DNA of 39,124 nt, from NCBI GenBank assembly GCA_905479945.1, contig CAJQOP010000120.1, positions 1 to 39,124 on the forward strand. Direction: 5' to 3'. Positions 17,882 to 26,076 of this stretch are shown here, piece by piece. A program made the position numbers and the translations under genes. Every line of letters starts with the position of its first letter. Within the stretch, counting starts at the first letter, position 1. This DNA is from an uncultured Glaciecola sp. Its GTDB lineage: Bacteria > Pseudomonadota > Gammaproteobacteria > Enterobacterales > Alteromonadaceae. The notes under the pieces were generated by a model that saw nothing but the letters and a program-made list of their open reading frames with translations, searched no databases and was not told the DNA's origin.

Positions 17882-18862
17882 CTACTTGTCTGCTTTAGAT
17901 AAGTCGACTAATAATGCCGGGTCTAGCCTTTCTGAAAACCAATTAATGCGCCAATCTAAATGCGGGCCGGTTACTCGGCCTGTAGCGCCCATTTCAGCAA
18001 TTTTTTGGCCTTTCTTAATAACATCACCTTTGTTTACATCAATTGCTGAGAGGTGAATAAATGTTGATGAGACTCCTAGGCCATGATCGATAATTAAGGT
18101 GCCACCAGAATAATACATATTATTGTGCGCCAAACTCACTACCCCATCAATTGGCGATAGAATTGGTGTACCAACAGGGCCAGCAATATCGAGGCCAAAA
18201 TGTGGACGTTTAGGCTCGCCATTGAAAATCCTTTGACTACCATAAACCCCAGATATTGGGCCTTTTGCTGGCAAATTAAATGTTTGCGTAAAAGCACTTA
18301 ATTTAGAATTTGTTCGTCGCGCTTTGGCAATTTGCTGATTGTCACTTTTGATCCGAGTTGACACTTCTTTTGGCGGAGATACATATTTAGAAGCGACGCC
18401 TTCAATACGCTGAACATTGTACTCTCGCTTTTCTAAAACCAATATTTTTTCGAATCGTTCCTCGTTACCTGGTAGCTGCCATTGTAAGTTGTGAGACAAA
18501 ATAGAGTCGCGGCCAAAGCCAAAAACAAAGTTACCATCTTGTAATATTTCAAGCGCTTTTCCGTTTAACCAAACTGCGCTGTTTGAAGGTAATTCACCCC
18601 GAATAAGAGCGCCTTGGGTCAGCTGACCAGATAGAACCAACTTACCTGACTTCCCTTCAACTACAGGGCTTTCAGGCAAAGTGACTTTATGTGATGTTTT
18701 TATTCCTAGGGCATTGGGGGCTATAATATTTTTGCCTGTTAAACCGCTTTTCATTTCATTCACAAGCAGTGATTCTGCCTGTGTTATAAAGCTCACAGCT
18801 AGCAAAAAACCTATAAATGTTAACGGCAACGCGTTTGATAGTAACGTTCTTTTAGTAAGCAA
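17882..18862 (-). CDS. Secreted M23-family peptidase
   Basis: The 326-residue protein has an N-terminal signal peptide (hydrophobic 12-27, cleavage near QAES) and a C-terminal LytM/M23 domain (about 215-310). Zinc-site residues are His221 and Asp225 in HFGLD, and a catalytic His at FIH (270). The final motif is GPHLDW, with Asp303 where most members have the second His of HxH; I recall this variant in other proteobacterial M23 proteins. The role should be peptidoglycan endopeptidase or an amidase-activating relative in the periplasm. The start is TTG at 18862 with GGAG ten bases upstream; no better in-frame start exists nearby. Confidence 0.87.
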   Translation of the reverse strand: MLTKRTLLSNALPLTFIGFLLAVSFITQAESLLVNEMKSGLTGKNIIAPNALGIKTSHKVTLPESPVVEGKSGKLVLSGQLTQGALIRGELPSNSAVWLNGKALEILQDGNFVFGFGRDSILSHNLQWQLPGNEERFEKILVLEKREYNVQRIEGVASKYVSPPKEVSTRIKSDNQQIAKARRTNSKLSAFTQTFNLPAKGPISGVYGSQRIFNGEPKRPHFGLDIAGPVGTPILSPIDGVVSLAHNNMYYSGGTLIIDHGLGVSSTFIHLSAIDVNKGDVIKKGQKIAEMGATGRVTGPHLDWRINWFSERLDPALLVDLSKADK

Positions 18863-18961
18863 AATTTGTTCACTCCATATTGTACCTTGCGTGTCCCTTA
18901 CGCACAGTGAATAGCTTATGACCTAATATCATTTATATTAGATTGATGAACCACGACCAAT

Positions 18962-19852
18962 TCAGTCATCAGCAACAATAGCGCCCTTACCTACTCCTTC
19001 AAACGCCCTTACTTCCAGTTTGATATCGGTCATCGTTTTTAGTTCATCGAACATGAATTGAGCTAAACACTCTACTGTTGAATCCGTATCGATAATTTCA
19101 CATGCTTGTTTTGCTATGGCCATTTCAAACACACCTTGCGATGCTTCATATTTAAAACAATAAAATAACTCATCGCTAATATTGTCATGCTTAAAACTCA
19201 GTTCATTGGATGAAACGATATCTTCTTGAGTACCAATATAAATATCAGCCCATCTTTTTGACCAATAGTTCTGCCAAGTCTCGCTTTGGTTCCCATCCTC
19301 AAAAATGAGCACTTTTGAACGGTGGCCGTGCGCTATACGCTGACAATTCCCATCGTGTTTTTTAAGACCATGGGTGTAATGATAAAAGTCGGTAGAAATT
19401 ACTTCTTCTCGAAGGTAAAGCTCTACAGAGTGCACATTCTCTGGCAAGTGAATTTTTATGACTTCTTTAAGATAGCTTTTTATTGACGTCATATTAACCT
19501 CCTCAGCATACACAAATGCATACGCTTCAGGTGGACAATACAGGTGCATACTTTGCGCATTACCTGTACTTTCATGTTGATACGAAAAGTCAACTTGCAC
19601 TCGCTCTTGAGGTTCGTCGTGCGTAATTGTTGTAGACACATTTTCTACTGGCACTACTAGTTTGTGATCAACGTATTCGTCAATAACATGCTTAAGTTCT
19701 TTTTTTACCTTTCCGAAATCCTGCACCATGCTTTCTTCATTCAGTCCACCGTTTAGCAAGATATCAACGATCCAGCTCTCTCCGACCATGCCTCTTTTCG
19801 GGCATAAATAAGAAAAATCCATGACAGTTAAATCATTTACGAATAATTTCAT
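18962..19852 (-). CDS. Double-domain 6-pyruvoyltetrahydropterin synthase / QueD-like protein
   Basis: A 296-residue protein, about twice the length of QueD, built of two PTPS-like halves. The second half keeps the zinc and catalytic-Cys cluster: THGLKKHDGNCQRIAHGHRS, with Cys before HGH. The first half lacks that cluster (VGESW stands where HGHS is expected) but keeps an Asp-His element (VDHKL) that the second half lacks. A Glu near each end (LREE and FEGVGKG) resembles the QueD pterin-binding Glu. Activity as 6-carboxytetrahydropterin synthase (queuosine pathway) is possible but not assured. Its start is eight bases after the yejK stop, so the two are probably one operon. Confidence 0.8.
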   Translation of the reverse strand: MKLFVNDLTVMDFSYLCPKRGMVGESWIVDILLNGGLNEESMVQDFGKVKKELKHVIDEYVDHKLVVPVENVSTTITHDEPQERVQVDFSYQHESTGNAQSMHLYCPPEAYAFVYAEEVNMTSIKSYLKEVIKIHLPENVHSVELYLREEVISTDFYHYTHGLKKHDGNCQRIAHGHRSKVLIFEDGNQSETWQNYWSKRWADIYIGTQEDIVSSNELSFKHDNISDELFYCFKYEASQGVFEMAIAKQACEIIDTDSTVECLAQFMFDELKTMTDIKLEVRAFEGVGKGAIVADD

Positions 19853-19860
19853 ATCTTTAC

Positions 19861-20880
19861 TCAGTTTCCTTTATTAGCGCGAAGCAACTGATCTTTTAGG
19901 TTTGGTGGAATACCGCGTATGGTCAATGTGTCGGTATTCGGATCGAACAGAATACGTTCGCCAAGTAATTGTCTATCAAAATTGAGTGTAATTCCGCCGC
20001 CAGCACCGCTGAATTTTGCTAAGGATTTAATTACTGCTCTATCGGGCTGAAAACTGGGCTCCAATGGAGACTCTTGTTGGTCATTAAACGCTGAGAATGA
20101 CTGACCTGCATCTTCGTCTTGGGGTAAAAACTGAGCAATTTCGTCAACCGTAACATCTTCACCTTCAGAGACTTTTTCTTTAAAGTAGGTCGCAACTGAG
20201 CCTCGGTGCTGATTTTTTTCATAAGCATCACATTGCTCATGAGACAAGTAATCGTCGACATTTTGCATTAATTGCTTGTTCTGCTGCTTAACATCTACTT
20301 TTTCTTCACAACCAATATAATGCATAAAAAAGTCAGATACTCTTCGTCCCATGCGGCCTTTCAAGAAGCTGATATATCTAAATTGCTCTGGCGTAACTTG
20401 CCATTGTGTTATGTCTATACGAACCGCTAGTTGCATCTTGCTAAAATCTAGGTGATCGCTGTAATCGAGGTCCATTTGTTTATTCACCGCGACATGCTGT
20501 TTAGTATCAATGAGAGCGATTAACAAATATTGTGTCGCTAGATATTCATATTGACTAAAAATGAGGAAACCGGTTTCTACCATTTCATCCTTTGCCAAAG
20601 TTTGCAGCAGAAACTCGCCACTTTTTACACTAAACTCATGAAAGTCCATATCACTTTGAAGTACTTGTGATAAGTCGTCTGCGAAGCTGTTTTCGTTTTC
20701 CTCTGAAAAACCACCAACGCCCTTTCCAGGTTTGCTGTTGTAGGTTGCGTGCAGTTGTTGCGCCAAGGATTCAATTTCCTTACTGGCCTCGAAACAAGTG
20801 GAACGTGGAATAAAATGAAGTTTGCCATCGTCTGACAAATTCAAGCGATGAACAACAAATTGGTGGATGAGTGCACTCAT
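19861..20880 (-). CDS. yejK: Nucleoid-associated protein YejK (NdpA)
   Basis: The 339-residue protein matches the YejK/NdpA family throughout: N-terminal region MSALIHQFVVHRLNLSDDG, the FSVKSGEFLLQTLAKDEMVETGFLIFSQY core and the C-terminal LAKFSGAGGGITLNFDR segment. It is a cytoplasmic nucleoid-associated protein; its exact DNA role is poorly known. It is divergent from yejL-yejM with 199 bases between starts, the same arrangement as in enterobacteria. A QueD-like gene follows eight bases after its stop. Confidence 0.93.
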   Translation of the reverse strand: MSALIHQFVVHRLNLSDDGKLHFIPRSTCFEASKEIESLAQQLHATYNSKPGKGVGGFSEENENSFADDLSQVLQSDMDFHEFSVKSGEFLLQTLAKDEMVETGFLIFSQYEYLATQYLLIALIDTKQHVAVNKQMDLDYSDHLDFSKMQLAVRIDITQWQVTPEQFRYISFLKGRMGRRVSDFFMHYIGCEEKVDVKQQNKQLMQNVDDYLSHEQCDAYEKNQHRGSVATYFKEKVSEGEDVTVDEIAQFLPQDEDAGQSFSAFNDQQESPLEPSFQPDRAVIKSLAKFSGAGGGITLNFDRQLLGERILFDPNTDTLTIRGIPPNLKDQLLRANKGN

Positions 20881-20909
20881 ATACTTAAAAGATTACCTTA
20901 TAAAATGTG

Positions 20910-21020
20910 CTAAACTATTGGTTTAGTATAGTATTTATTGTAATTTAACATTATTAGTCACTGCAAAGAACAGAGATTTACTAAACAATTGTTTGTGAAT
21001 GAATAGAGTGCGTTTATAAT
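20910..21020. promoter_or_regulatory. Divergent yejK / yejLM promoter region with twin palindromes
   Basis: CTAAAC-TATTG-GTTTAG (20910-20926) and CTAAACAATTGTTTGTG (20981-20997) share a CTAAAC start and dyad symmetry and are 71 bases apart. A TATACT-like -10 for yejK lies beside the first on the minus strand. The second overlaps the -35 (TTGTGA, 20993-20998) of a plus-strand promoter with TATAAT at 21015-21020, 16 bases apart. A shared regulator is inferred. Confidence 0.45.
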
Positions 21021-21079
21021 CAGCACTCACTACTATGCTAATTGTAAAAGTTTTTCGTTAAAAATCACAGGACAGTTTA

Positions 21080-21298
21080 ATGCCTCAGCAATCTAAATAC
21101 TCGAATAAAGAGTTTGAAGCCGCCATGCAGGACGTTTTCGACGCTTTAGAAAAAAACAATGCAAATAGAGATTTATCCTTAATGGTGTTGGGAAATGTGC
21201 TATCTAATATTTTTACGCAACAAGTTGCCCCTAAAAATAGAGATGCGATGGTAGAGCAGTTTTGTAATGTCTTAAAAAGAGCCTCCAAAGGGAATTAA
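21080..21298 (+). CDS. yejL: YejL family protein (UPF0352)
   Basis: A 72-residue protein of the YejL family, recognised by its core LSLMVLGNVLSNIF and by its position between yejK and yejM. It is a small helical cytoplasmic protein of unknown function. CAGGAC precedes the ATG by eight bases. It is separated from yejM by eight bases and shares its promoter (TATAAT at 21015). Confidence 0.93.
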   Translation: MPQQSKYSNKEFEAAMQDVFDALEKNNANRDLSLMVLGNVLSNIFTQQVAPKNRDAMVEQFCNVLKRASKGN

Positions 21299-21306
21299 CG
21301 CTAACT

Positions 21307-22842
21307 ATGATGTTTAATGAATCACCACGTCGCAAACAAATAAACGAACTCGTTGCTTGGGGCCACTGGTTCGCGCTAGCGAATATACTAATTGCGCTTG
21401 TCATTTCCTCTGTTTATCTGCTGTCATCGCCGATTTCAGGAACACCTATCAGCATTACTTACATGCTGTTGACATGGCTTGGTCATATCAGTTTTATCAC
21501 CTTCTTCGGTTTTGTTTTATTGCTATTACCCTTTTGCTACAAAATAAAACAGCCACGCATATTGAAAGCAATTGGCTCAATTATTGCGGCCGTGGGCTTG
21601 GCGCTGCTTGGCTTTGACGCTCTGTTATATAATAAAACTGGCTTCCATATAAGTTTCAGTTCGGCTGCATTGTTGAAGAGTGAAACACAGGGCCAAATGG
21701 GCGCATTCAACTGGCTTCAATGGTTTTACTTAATATTATTAGTTGTGGTTTGGTTAATGTTTCAACTTATATTAGCTAATGCTATTCACAAACGCATAAA
21801 ACGTTTTATGAATGTGCGCATTAGCATTTACGTAACCAGTGCATTTGTTTTTTGCTTTGTTGCAAGCCATGCTATACATGTTTGGGCTGACGCAAAACTG
21901 TATTCACCTGTGCTGCAGCAAGACAATATGCTGCCCTTGTCTCACCCAGCAACAGCAAAAACCCTGATGTCTAGAATCGGCGTGATTGACTTGCAAGACT
22001 ATAAACAACGTCAAAATTTGCAATTTAATGATAAAGATTTCACTTTCGACTACCCACCAAAGTCAATTTACTGTTCAGTTGACGCAACACAGAAAATTTT
22101 ATTTGTAAGTTTACGCGAGGCAACTATTAACTCTGTACCTCTGGGTCTAAAGGACAATGGCTTCCATTTTGTCAGTAATACACTAAAAGAAAATTATTTG
22201 AATTCAGTAATCTATGGCTTACCTGAAGTTCTATTGCCTAATGTAAATAGTTCACAGCCAGTGGCCTTAGCGTTGTCAAAAGCGTTTAATTTGGACGTTA
22301 GTATGTATGACTATCTAACAAGCAATCAAGATGATGCGAGCACTAAACCATTCTATTCATCTAATTGGGGTGAGTTTAGCCAAAAGTTAAATTCACAAAG
22401 TAGTGGATTGTTTTTGGCAACAGTTAGCAACGACGAATTGGAGAGTATTAATTTAGAAGCCCTCGCTGCCAACACTAAAATTCTCTTCGTTGTTAAACCC
22501 GAAGGTAGCCATTATTTTAAATTGTTTAGTAATTTGGAGTTGAAAAGCGAGATGTCTACAACTGAGGATATAGCACCTACTATTCTCAATGAGTTGGATT
22601 GCAATGCAGCACCTAACAATTATTCAATTGGGCAAGCATTACAAACGCCCACCAGAACTTGGGCAGTTAGCACGCAAGGCAGGCATTTAGTAGTTATACA
22701 TGACGGTTTGATTACTGAAGTCAGTAAGGATGGCAGCTTTGAAATTAGAGATTACATGACTAACGAAAAAGTACTCACAGAAATAGATACTAATTTACTA
22801 AGCCGCTCCATCAAACACATAACTGAGTTCTCGATACGCTAA
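21307..22842 (+). CDS. yejM: YejM/LapC-like inner-membrane LPS regulator
   Basis: The 511-residue protein has five predicted membrane segments in the first 200 residues (DUF3413-type), with WGHWFALANI near the start. A periplasmic sulfatase-fold domain follows. In E. coli this protein senses periplasmic lipopolysaccharide and controls LpxC degradation through LapB-FtsH; it is essential there. The enterobacterial protein is about 586 residues, so this one is roughly 75 residues shorter, the difference lying in the periplasmic domain. The end of the domain (DIAPTILNEL, then WAVSTQGR) is still recognisable. Catalytic sulfatase residues are not evident, as expected for this non-enzymatic family. 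Co-transcribed with yejL. Confidence 0.88.
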   Translation: MMFNESPRRKQINELVAWGHWFALANILIALVISSVYLLSSPISGTPISITYMLLTWLGHISFITFFGFVLLLLPFCYKIKQPRILKAIGSIIAAVGLALLGFDALLYNKTGFHISFSSAALLKSETQGQMGAFNWLQWFYLILLVVVWLMFQLILANAIHKRIKRFMNVRISIYVTSAFVFCFVASHAIHVWADAKLYSPVLQQDNMLPLSHPATAKTLMSRIGVIDLQDYKQRQNLQFNDKDFTFDYPPKSIYCSVDATQKILFVSLREATINSVPLGLKDNGFHFVSNTLKENYLNSVIYGLPEVLLPNVNSSQPVALALSKAFNLDVSMYDYLTSNQDDASTKPFYSSNWGEFSQKLNSQSSGLFLATVSNDELESINLEALAANTKILFVVKPEGSHYFKLFSNLELKSEMSTTEDIAPTILNELDCNAAPNNYSIGQALQTPTRTWAVSTQGRHLVVIHDGLITEVSKDGSFEIRDYMTNEKVLTEIDTNLLSRSIKHITEFSIR

Positions 22843-23016
22843 CCTTACTTGGTCGCACGCAATAGCTTGTTTAAGTTGGAAATGAATGGATAATCTGTTT
22901 TAGCTTCAAAAATGCCGCTAGCTTTCATGTCCGCATTTACTTAGTTCGGCACTATACCAATTGTGCGTTTAGGTGATGAGGACAAAATAGAGTCATCAGG
23001 GTTAATACATAGAGCT

Positions 23017-23916
23017 CTATTCAACTAAATTCACCTCCAGTGCTGCTTGCCATACTGTTACTCTAAAATCTGCCGTTACTTGTTGTAGCTCCATTTGTAT
23101 GCGCGCTCGCTTGTTGTCATCGGTTTTCCAGTAAAATGGAGTCATCATTAACAATGCCAGGCGCATTTCCGCATTATCCAAGTTAACCTGAAAACGTAAA
23201 TCGTGTTCTTCAACTATGTCAAAACCTTCTAAACCGGATTTATTTTCATCGTGCAGTTGTGGTGAATCATAAACCATTTGTTTCAATTCAAATAAATGCT
23301 CAGGCGCAGGGTCAACAGTAATGACATAGGCGCAAGGTTTCAAGACTCGAATGTATTCAGAAGCACATGAAGGAGCAAATACCTGCAAAATGATATCTTG
23401 AGACTGATCCACGACGGGTATGTTAATGGTTGACGCTACTACAAGTTGCTTATCCTTATTTCGCCTAGCAGCAGCTACAACCGCAGCCTTTGAAATGTCA
23501 TGACCAGCGAACAAAAACTGGTCTGAAAGTGACTCTGAAATAGCTTCCAAGTAATAACCTTCCCCGCAGCCTGAATCATATATTTTTATTGACTTAGGGG
23601 GGAGCTCGCTCAGGTTACGCGGAACCACACTGTCAGCTAAACGGCTTGCAACTAATGAACGCATAAGTTCAGATAATTTAGTGGCCAGTGGACTGTAAGG
23701 TTTGGCGCTAAAAAAACGTGTTCTTGCAGCAACCATTTCAGCATCGTCACCAGGCATTTTTGAACGCTTGTTTTGTACTGGAAGTAAATTGACATAGCCC
23801 TGCTTTGCCTTATCAAATGTGTGCTTTTTTTCACAAAACCACGTCTTATAAGGTATATTGGGCTTATTTTCTTGAACAGTTTTTAAAGGTAGTTTACAAA
23901 GTGGGCATTGCCACAT
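23017..23916 (-). CDS. rlmA: 23S rRNA (guanine-N1)-methyltransferase RlmA
   Basis: The 299-residue protein starts with the RlmA zinc finger: Cys4, Cys7, Cys28 and His32 (CPLC, then CEKKH). The family segment GYVNLLPVQ and GDDAEMVAARTRFF follow. A Rossmann methyltransferase fold binds SAM at about YDSGCGEGYY. It methylates N1 of G745 (or G748 in relatives) in 23S rRNA. It is a single gene with about 170 bases of featureless sequence between it and the convergent yejM. Confidence 0.93.
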   Translation of the reverse strand: MWQCPLCKLPLKTVQENKPNIPYKTWFCEKKHTFDKAKQGYVNLLPVQNKRSKMPGDDAEMVAARTRFFSAKPYSPLATKLSELMRSLVASRLADSVVPRNLSELPPKSIKIYDSGCGEGYYLEAISESLSDQFLFAGHDISKAAVVAAARRNKDKQLVVASTINIPVVDQSQDIILQVFAPSCASEYIRVLKPCAYVITVDPAPEHLFELKQMVYDSPQLHDENKSGLEGFDIVEEHDLRFQVNLDNAEMRLALLMMTPFYWKTDDNKRARIQMELQQVTADFRVTVWQAALEVNLVE

Positions 23917-24010
23917 AATGATTAAAGGCTGCGTTTATTAATATAGGGGCATGATAACATACCCCTGTAAAAAGGCGGCAGTCGCATTGAGCAATAACGA
24001 CTGCATCTCA

Positions 24011-24898
24011 TCAGTTATGCTTATAAGCTTTGAATATACTAGAAAAATCTAACTTTCCATTACCAGCATTTCCGTGCATCTGAAACATCGATTGCGCTAG
24101 CTTGCCTAAAGGCACAACCGATTGATTCTCCGCAGCAGTACTCATTGCTAATGCAAGATCCTTATTCATTAAGTCTACTAAGAACCCGCCTTGATATTGA
24201 TTTGAAGACGGGACATTCGGCATTACATCAGGACAAGGGTTATATAGCTCCAAGGTCCAGTTTCTGCCGGAACTTTGTAACATTATATCGGACATCACCT
24301 TAGGATCTAAACCATTATCGATGCCCATCTGCAGAGCTTCTGAGGTTCCTGCCATGAGAACAGCTAATAGCATATTATTACAAATTTTAGCTACCTGGCC
24401 CGCTCCAATATTTCCGGCAAGAAAGATATTTTTACCCATTGCTTGTAAGTATACTTGGGCATCATCAAAATCCGTTTTATTACCACCGACGATAAACGTG
24501 AGATTGCCTGCAGCTGCGCCCGCCACGCCCCCAGAAACTGGTGCATCAATAAAACGATGCCCGCATGAGCGCAGTTTCTCACCAATGTTAATTGCTGTCT
24601 TCGACTCAATAGTGCTGCAATCGATGAACAAAGCATTATCAGCAATGTTATCAAGGACACCATTAGCACCAAAATAGAGAGAGTCAACGTGTTTACCTGC
24701 AGGTAGCATTGAAATGACTACATCTGCACTTGCGACTGCTTCAGGGATGCTCGAGCTTGGCGTCGCACCCGCTTCAGCAAGAAGCTGGACTTGCGAACCT
24801 ACTAGGTCGTACACGGTAACGACAAAATTTGCTTTCACTAGGTTTTTAGCCATAGATGCGCCCATGTTTCCCAAACCGAAAAATGCGATATTAGCCAT
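24011..24898 (-). CDS. mmsB: 3-hydroxyisobutyrate dehydrogenase
   Basis: A 295-residue beta-hydroxyacid dehydrogenase. The NAD-binding loop FGLGNMG (7-13) is followed by the substrate motif DAPVSGGVAGA (118-128) and the catalytic Lys171 in KICNN. It oxidises 3-hydroxyisobutyrate to methylmalonate semialdehyde in valine breakdown. A longer frame would start 25 codons earlier, inside the preceding gene; I use ATG 24898 because GGAG lies six bases upstream and MANIAFFGLGNMG is the family N terminus. It overlaps the upstream hydrolase gene by eight bases, indicating translational coupling. Last gene of the mms operon. Confidence 0.94.
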   Translation of the reverse strand: MANIAFFGLGNMGASMAKNLVKANFVVTVYDLVGSQVQLLAEAGATPSSSIPEAVASADVVISMLPAGKHVDSLYFGANGVLDNIADNALFIDCSTIESKTAINIGEKLRSCGHRFIDAPVSGGVAGAAAGNLTFIVGGNKTDFDDAQVYLQAMGKNIFLAGNIGAGQVAKICNNMLLAVLMAGTSEALQMGIDNGLDPKVMSDIMLQSSGRNWTLELYNPCPDVMPNVPSSNQYQGGFLVDLMNKDLALAMSTAAENQSVVPLGKLAQSMFQMHGNAGNGKLDFSSIFKAYKHN

Positions 24899-26066
24899 GT
24901 AAAACTCCATAATCTTGTTCAAGTTGGAATAATGGGTTTTGAACCTCATCAAAATAAGAAAAATGCGATTCAATAACCTCTAGTGGTACATCCTTGATAT
25001 TTTTAAACAACCAGTTAGGCCTGCGGTCTTTGTCAATAAGCAATGCTCTGACCCCTTCTTCAAACTCACCATACATGCCGCAAGACATAGCCATACTAAG
25101 TTCTTGCCTAAAACAATCTGCTAGCGAAAGTCCTTTGCTGCGTTGCAACTGCTCAAATACTAAATGAGCAGTAATTGGACTACCCTGCTTAAGATTTATT
25201 AAAGCTTTTTTTAACCAACTACAATCAGGGTTTTCAGTAAGCATTGTTTCGAGCATTGAGAAGACATCAGCAAGATGTTTTGCGGTATCTAGGATACTGA
25301 TTTGATCAGCAAATTTGGACAAGTCGCCATTTAGCTTGGCAAATTCTGATTCATCTTCAGCCTGCAATAAATTTAGTACTTGTTCAACACTTTGCTCAGA
25401 CACTGTTGGTAATGTCAGGATTTGAGATATTAGAGATTGTTTTTTAATCGCTGTCAGTTTATGCGTCGCTAATTTAATAGCAGCGGCATCGGAGGCAAAG
25501 AAACTAGCCCCTGTGAGTCCTAAAAACAGACCAATACCCTTAGGCATCTGATTCAAAAAATAGCTACCGCCGACATCAGGAAATAGACCAATCGTGATTT
25601 CAGGCATCGCAATTCGTGAGGTCTCGGTCACGATCGCAAACTTAGACGCGGCAAATAATCCCAAACCTCCTCCCATAACAATTCCACTGCCCCAAGTAAT
25701 GATTGGCTTTGGAAAACAATGGATTAAATAGTCAAGACGATATTCTTGACTAAAAAATTCATTTAGAAATTCAGGAGGGTGTTCAAGTTTGCGGTTCGAA
25801 GCATCAGTTTCTTTAGTGCGTAGTTCGTTCATTGCCGTATACATTGAAACGACATCCCCGCCTGCACAGAAAGCCTTTTCACCCGCACCTTGAATGAAAA
25901 TAGCAACAACCTTTTTGTCTTTTTTCCACTCTTCAAGGCATGTTATCATCAATTGCACCATTTCTAAGTCCAGTGCGTTTAATGACTTTTCTTTATTTAG
26001 GGTAATTACCCCTAAAAACTGCTCAGCTTCGTTGCGGGCTAATAATTCCATTTCAATAACAGGCAC
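24891..26066 (-). CDS. 3-hydroxyisobutyryl-CoA hydrolase
   Basis: This 391-residue crotonase-fold protein has the HIBYL-CoA hydrolase signatures: FCAGGDV (66-72), the oxyanion region GIVMGGGLGL (128-137) and MPEITIGLFPDVGGSYFL with catalytic Glu156 and Asp164. It is longer than simple enoyl-CoA hydratases and matches HIBCH length. It releases 3-hydroxyisobutyrate from its CoA ester, supplying the substrate of the next gene, mmsB. The start is GTG at 26066 with AAGGAG six bases upstream; the alternative ATG at codon 6 has no such site. It begins 10 bases after the dehydrogenase gene. Confidence 0.93.
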   Translation of the reverse strand: MPVIEMELLARNEAEQFLGVITLNKEKSLNALDLEMVQLMITCLEEWKKDKKVVAIFIQGAGEKAFCAGGDVVSMYTAMNELRTKETDASNRKLEHPPEFLNEFFSQEYRLDYLIHCFPKPIITWGSGIVMGGGLGLFAASKFAIVTETSRIAMPEITIGLFPDVGGSYFLNQMPKGIGLFLGLTGASFFASDAAAIKLATHKLTAIKKQSLISQILTLPTVSEQSVEQVLNLLQAEDESEFAKLNGDLSKFADQISILDTAKHLADVFSMLETMLTENPDCSWLKKALINLKQGSPITAHLVFEQLQRSKGLSLADCFRQELSMAMSCGMYGEFEEGVRALLIDKDRRPNWLFKNIKDVPLEVIESHFSYFDEVQNPLFQLEQDYGVLHG

Positions 26067-26076
26067 AGTTAACTCC

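Noticed and set aside
22843..23016. Possible terminator or small gene between yejM and rlmA
   Set aside because: I found neither a convincing hairpin with T-run nor a coding frame in these 174 bases.
24899..24973. Longer N terminus for mmsB starting 25 codons upstream
   Set aside because: It would lie wholly inside the upstream hydrolase gene, lacks homology to the family and ignores the GGAG site before ATG 24898.
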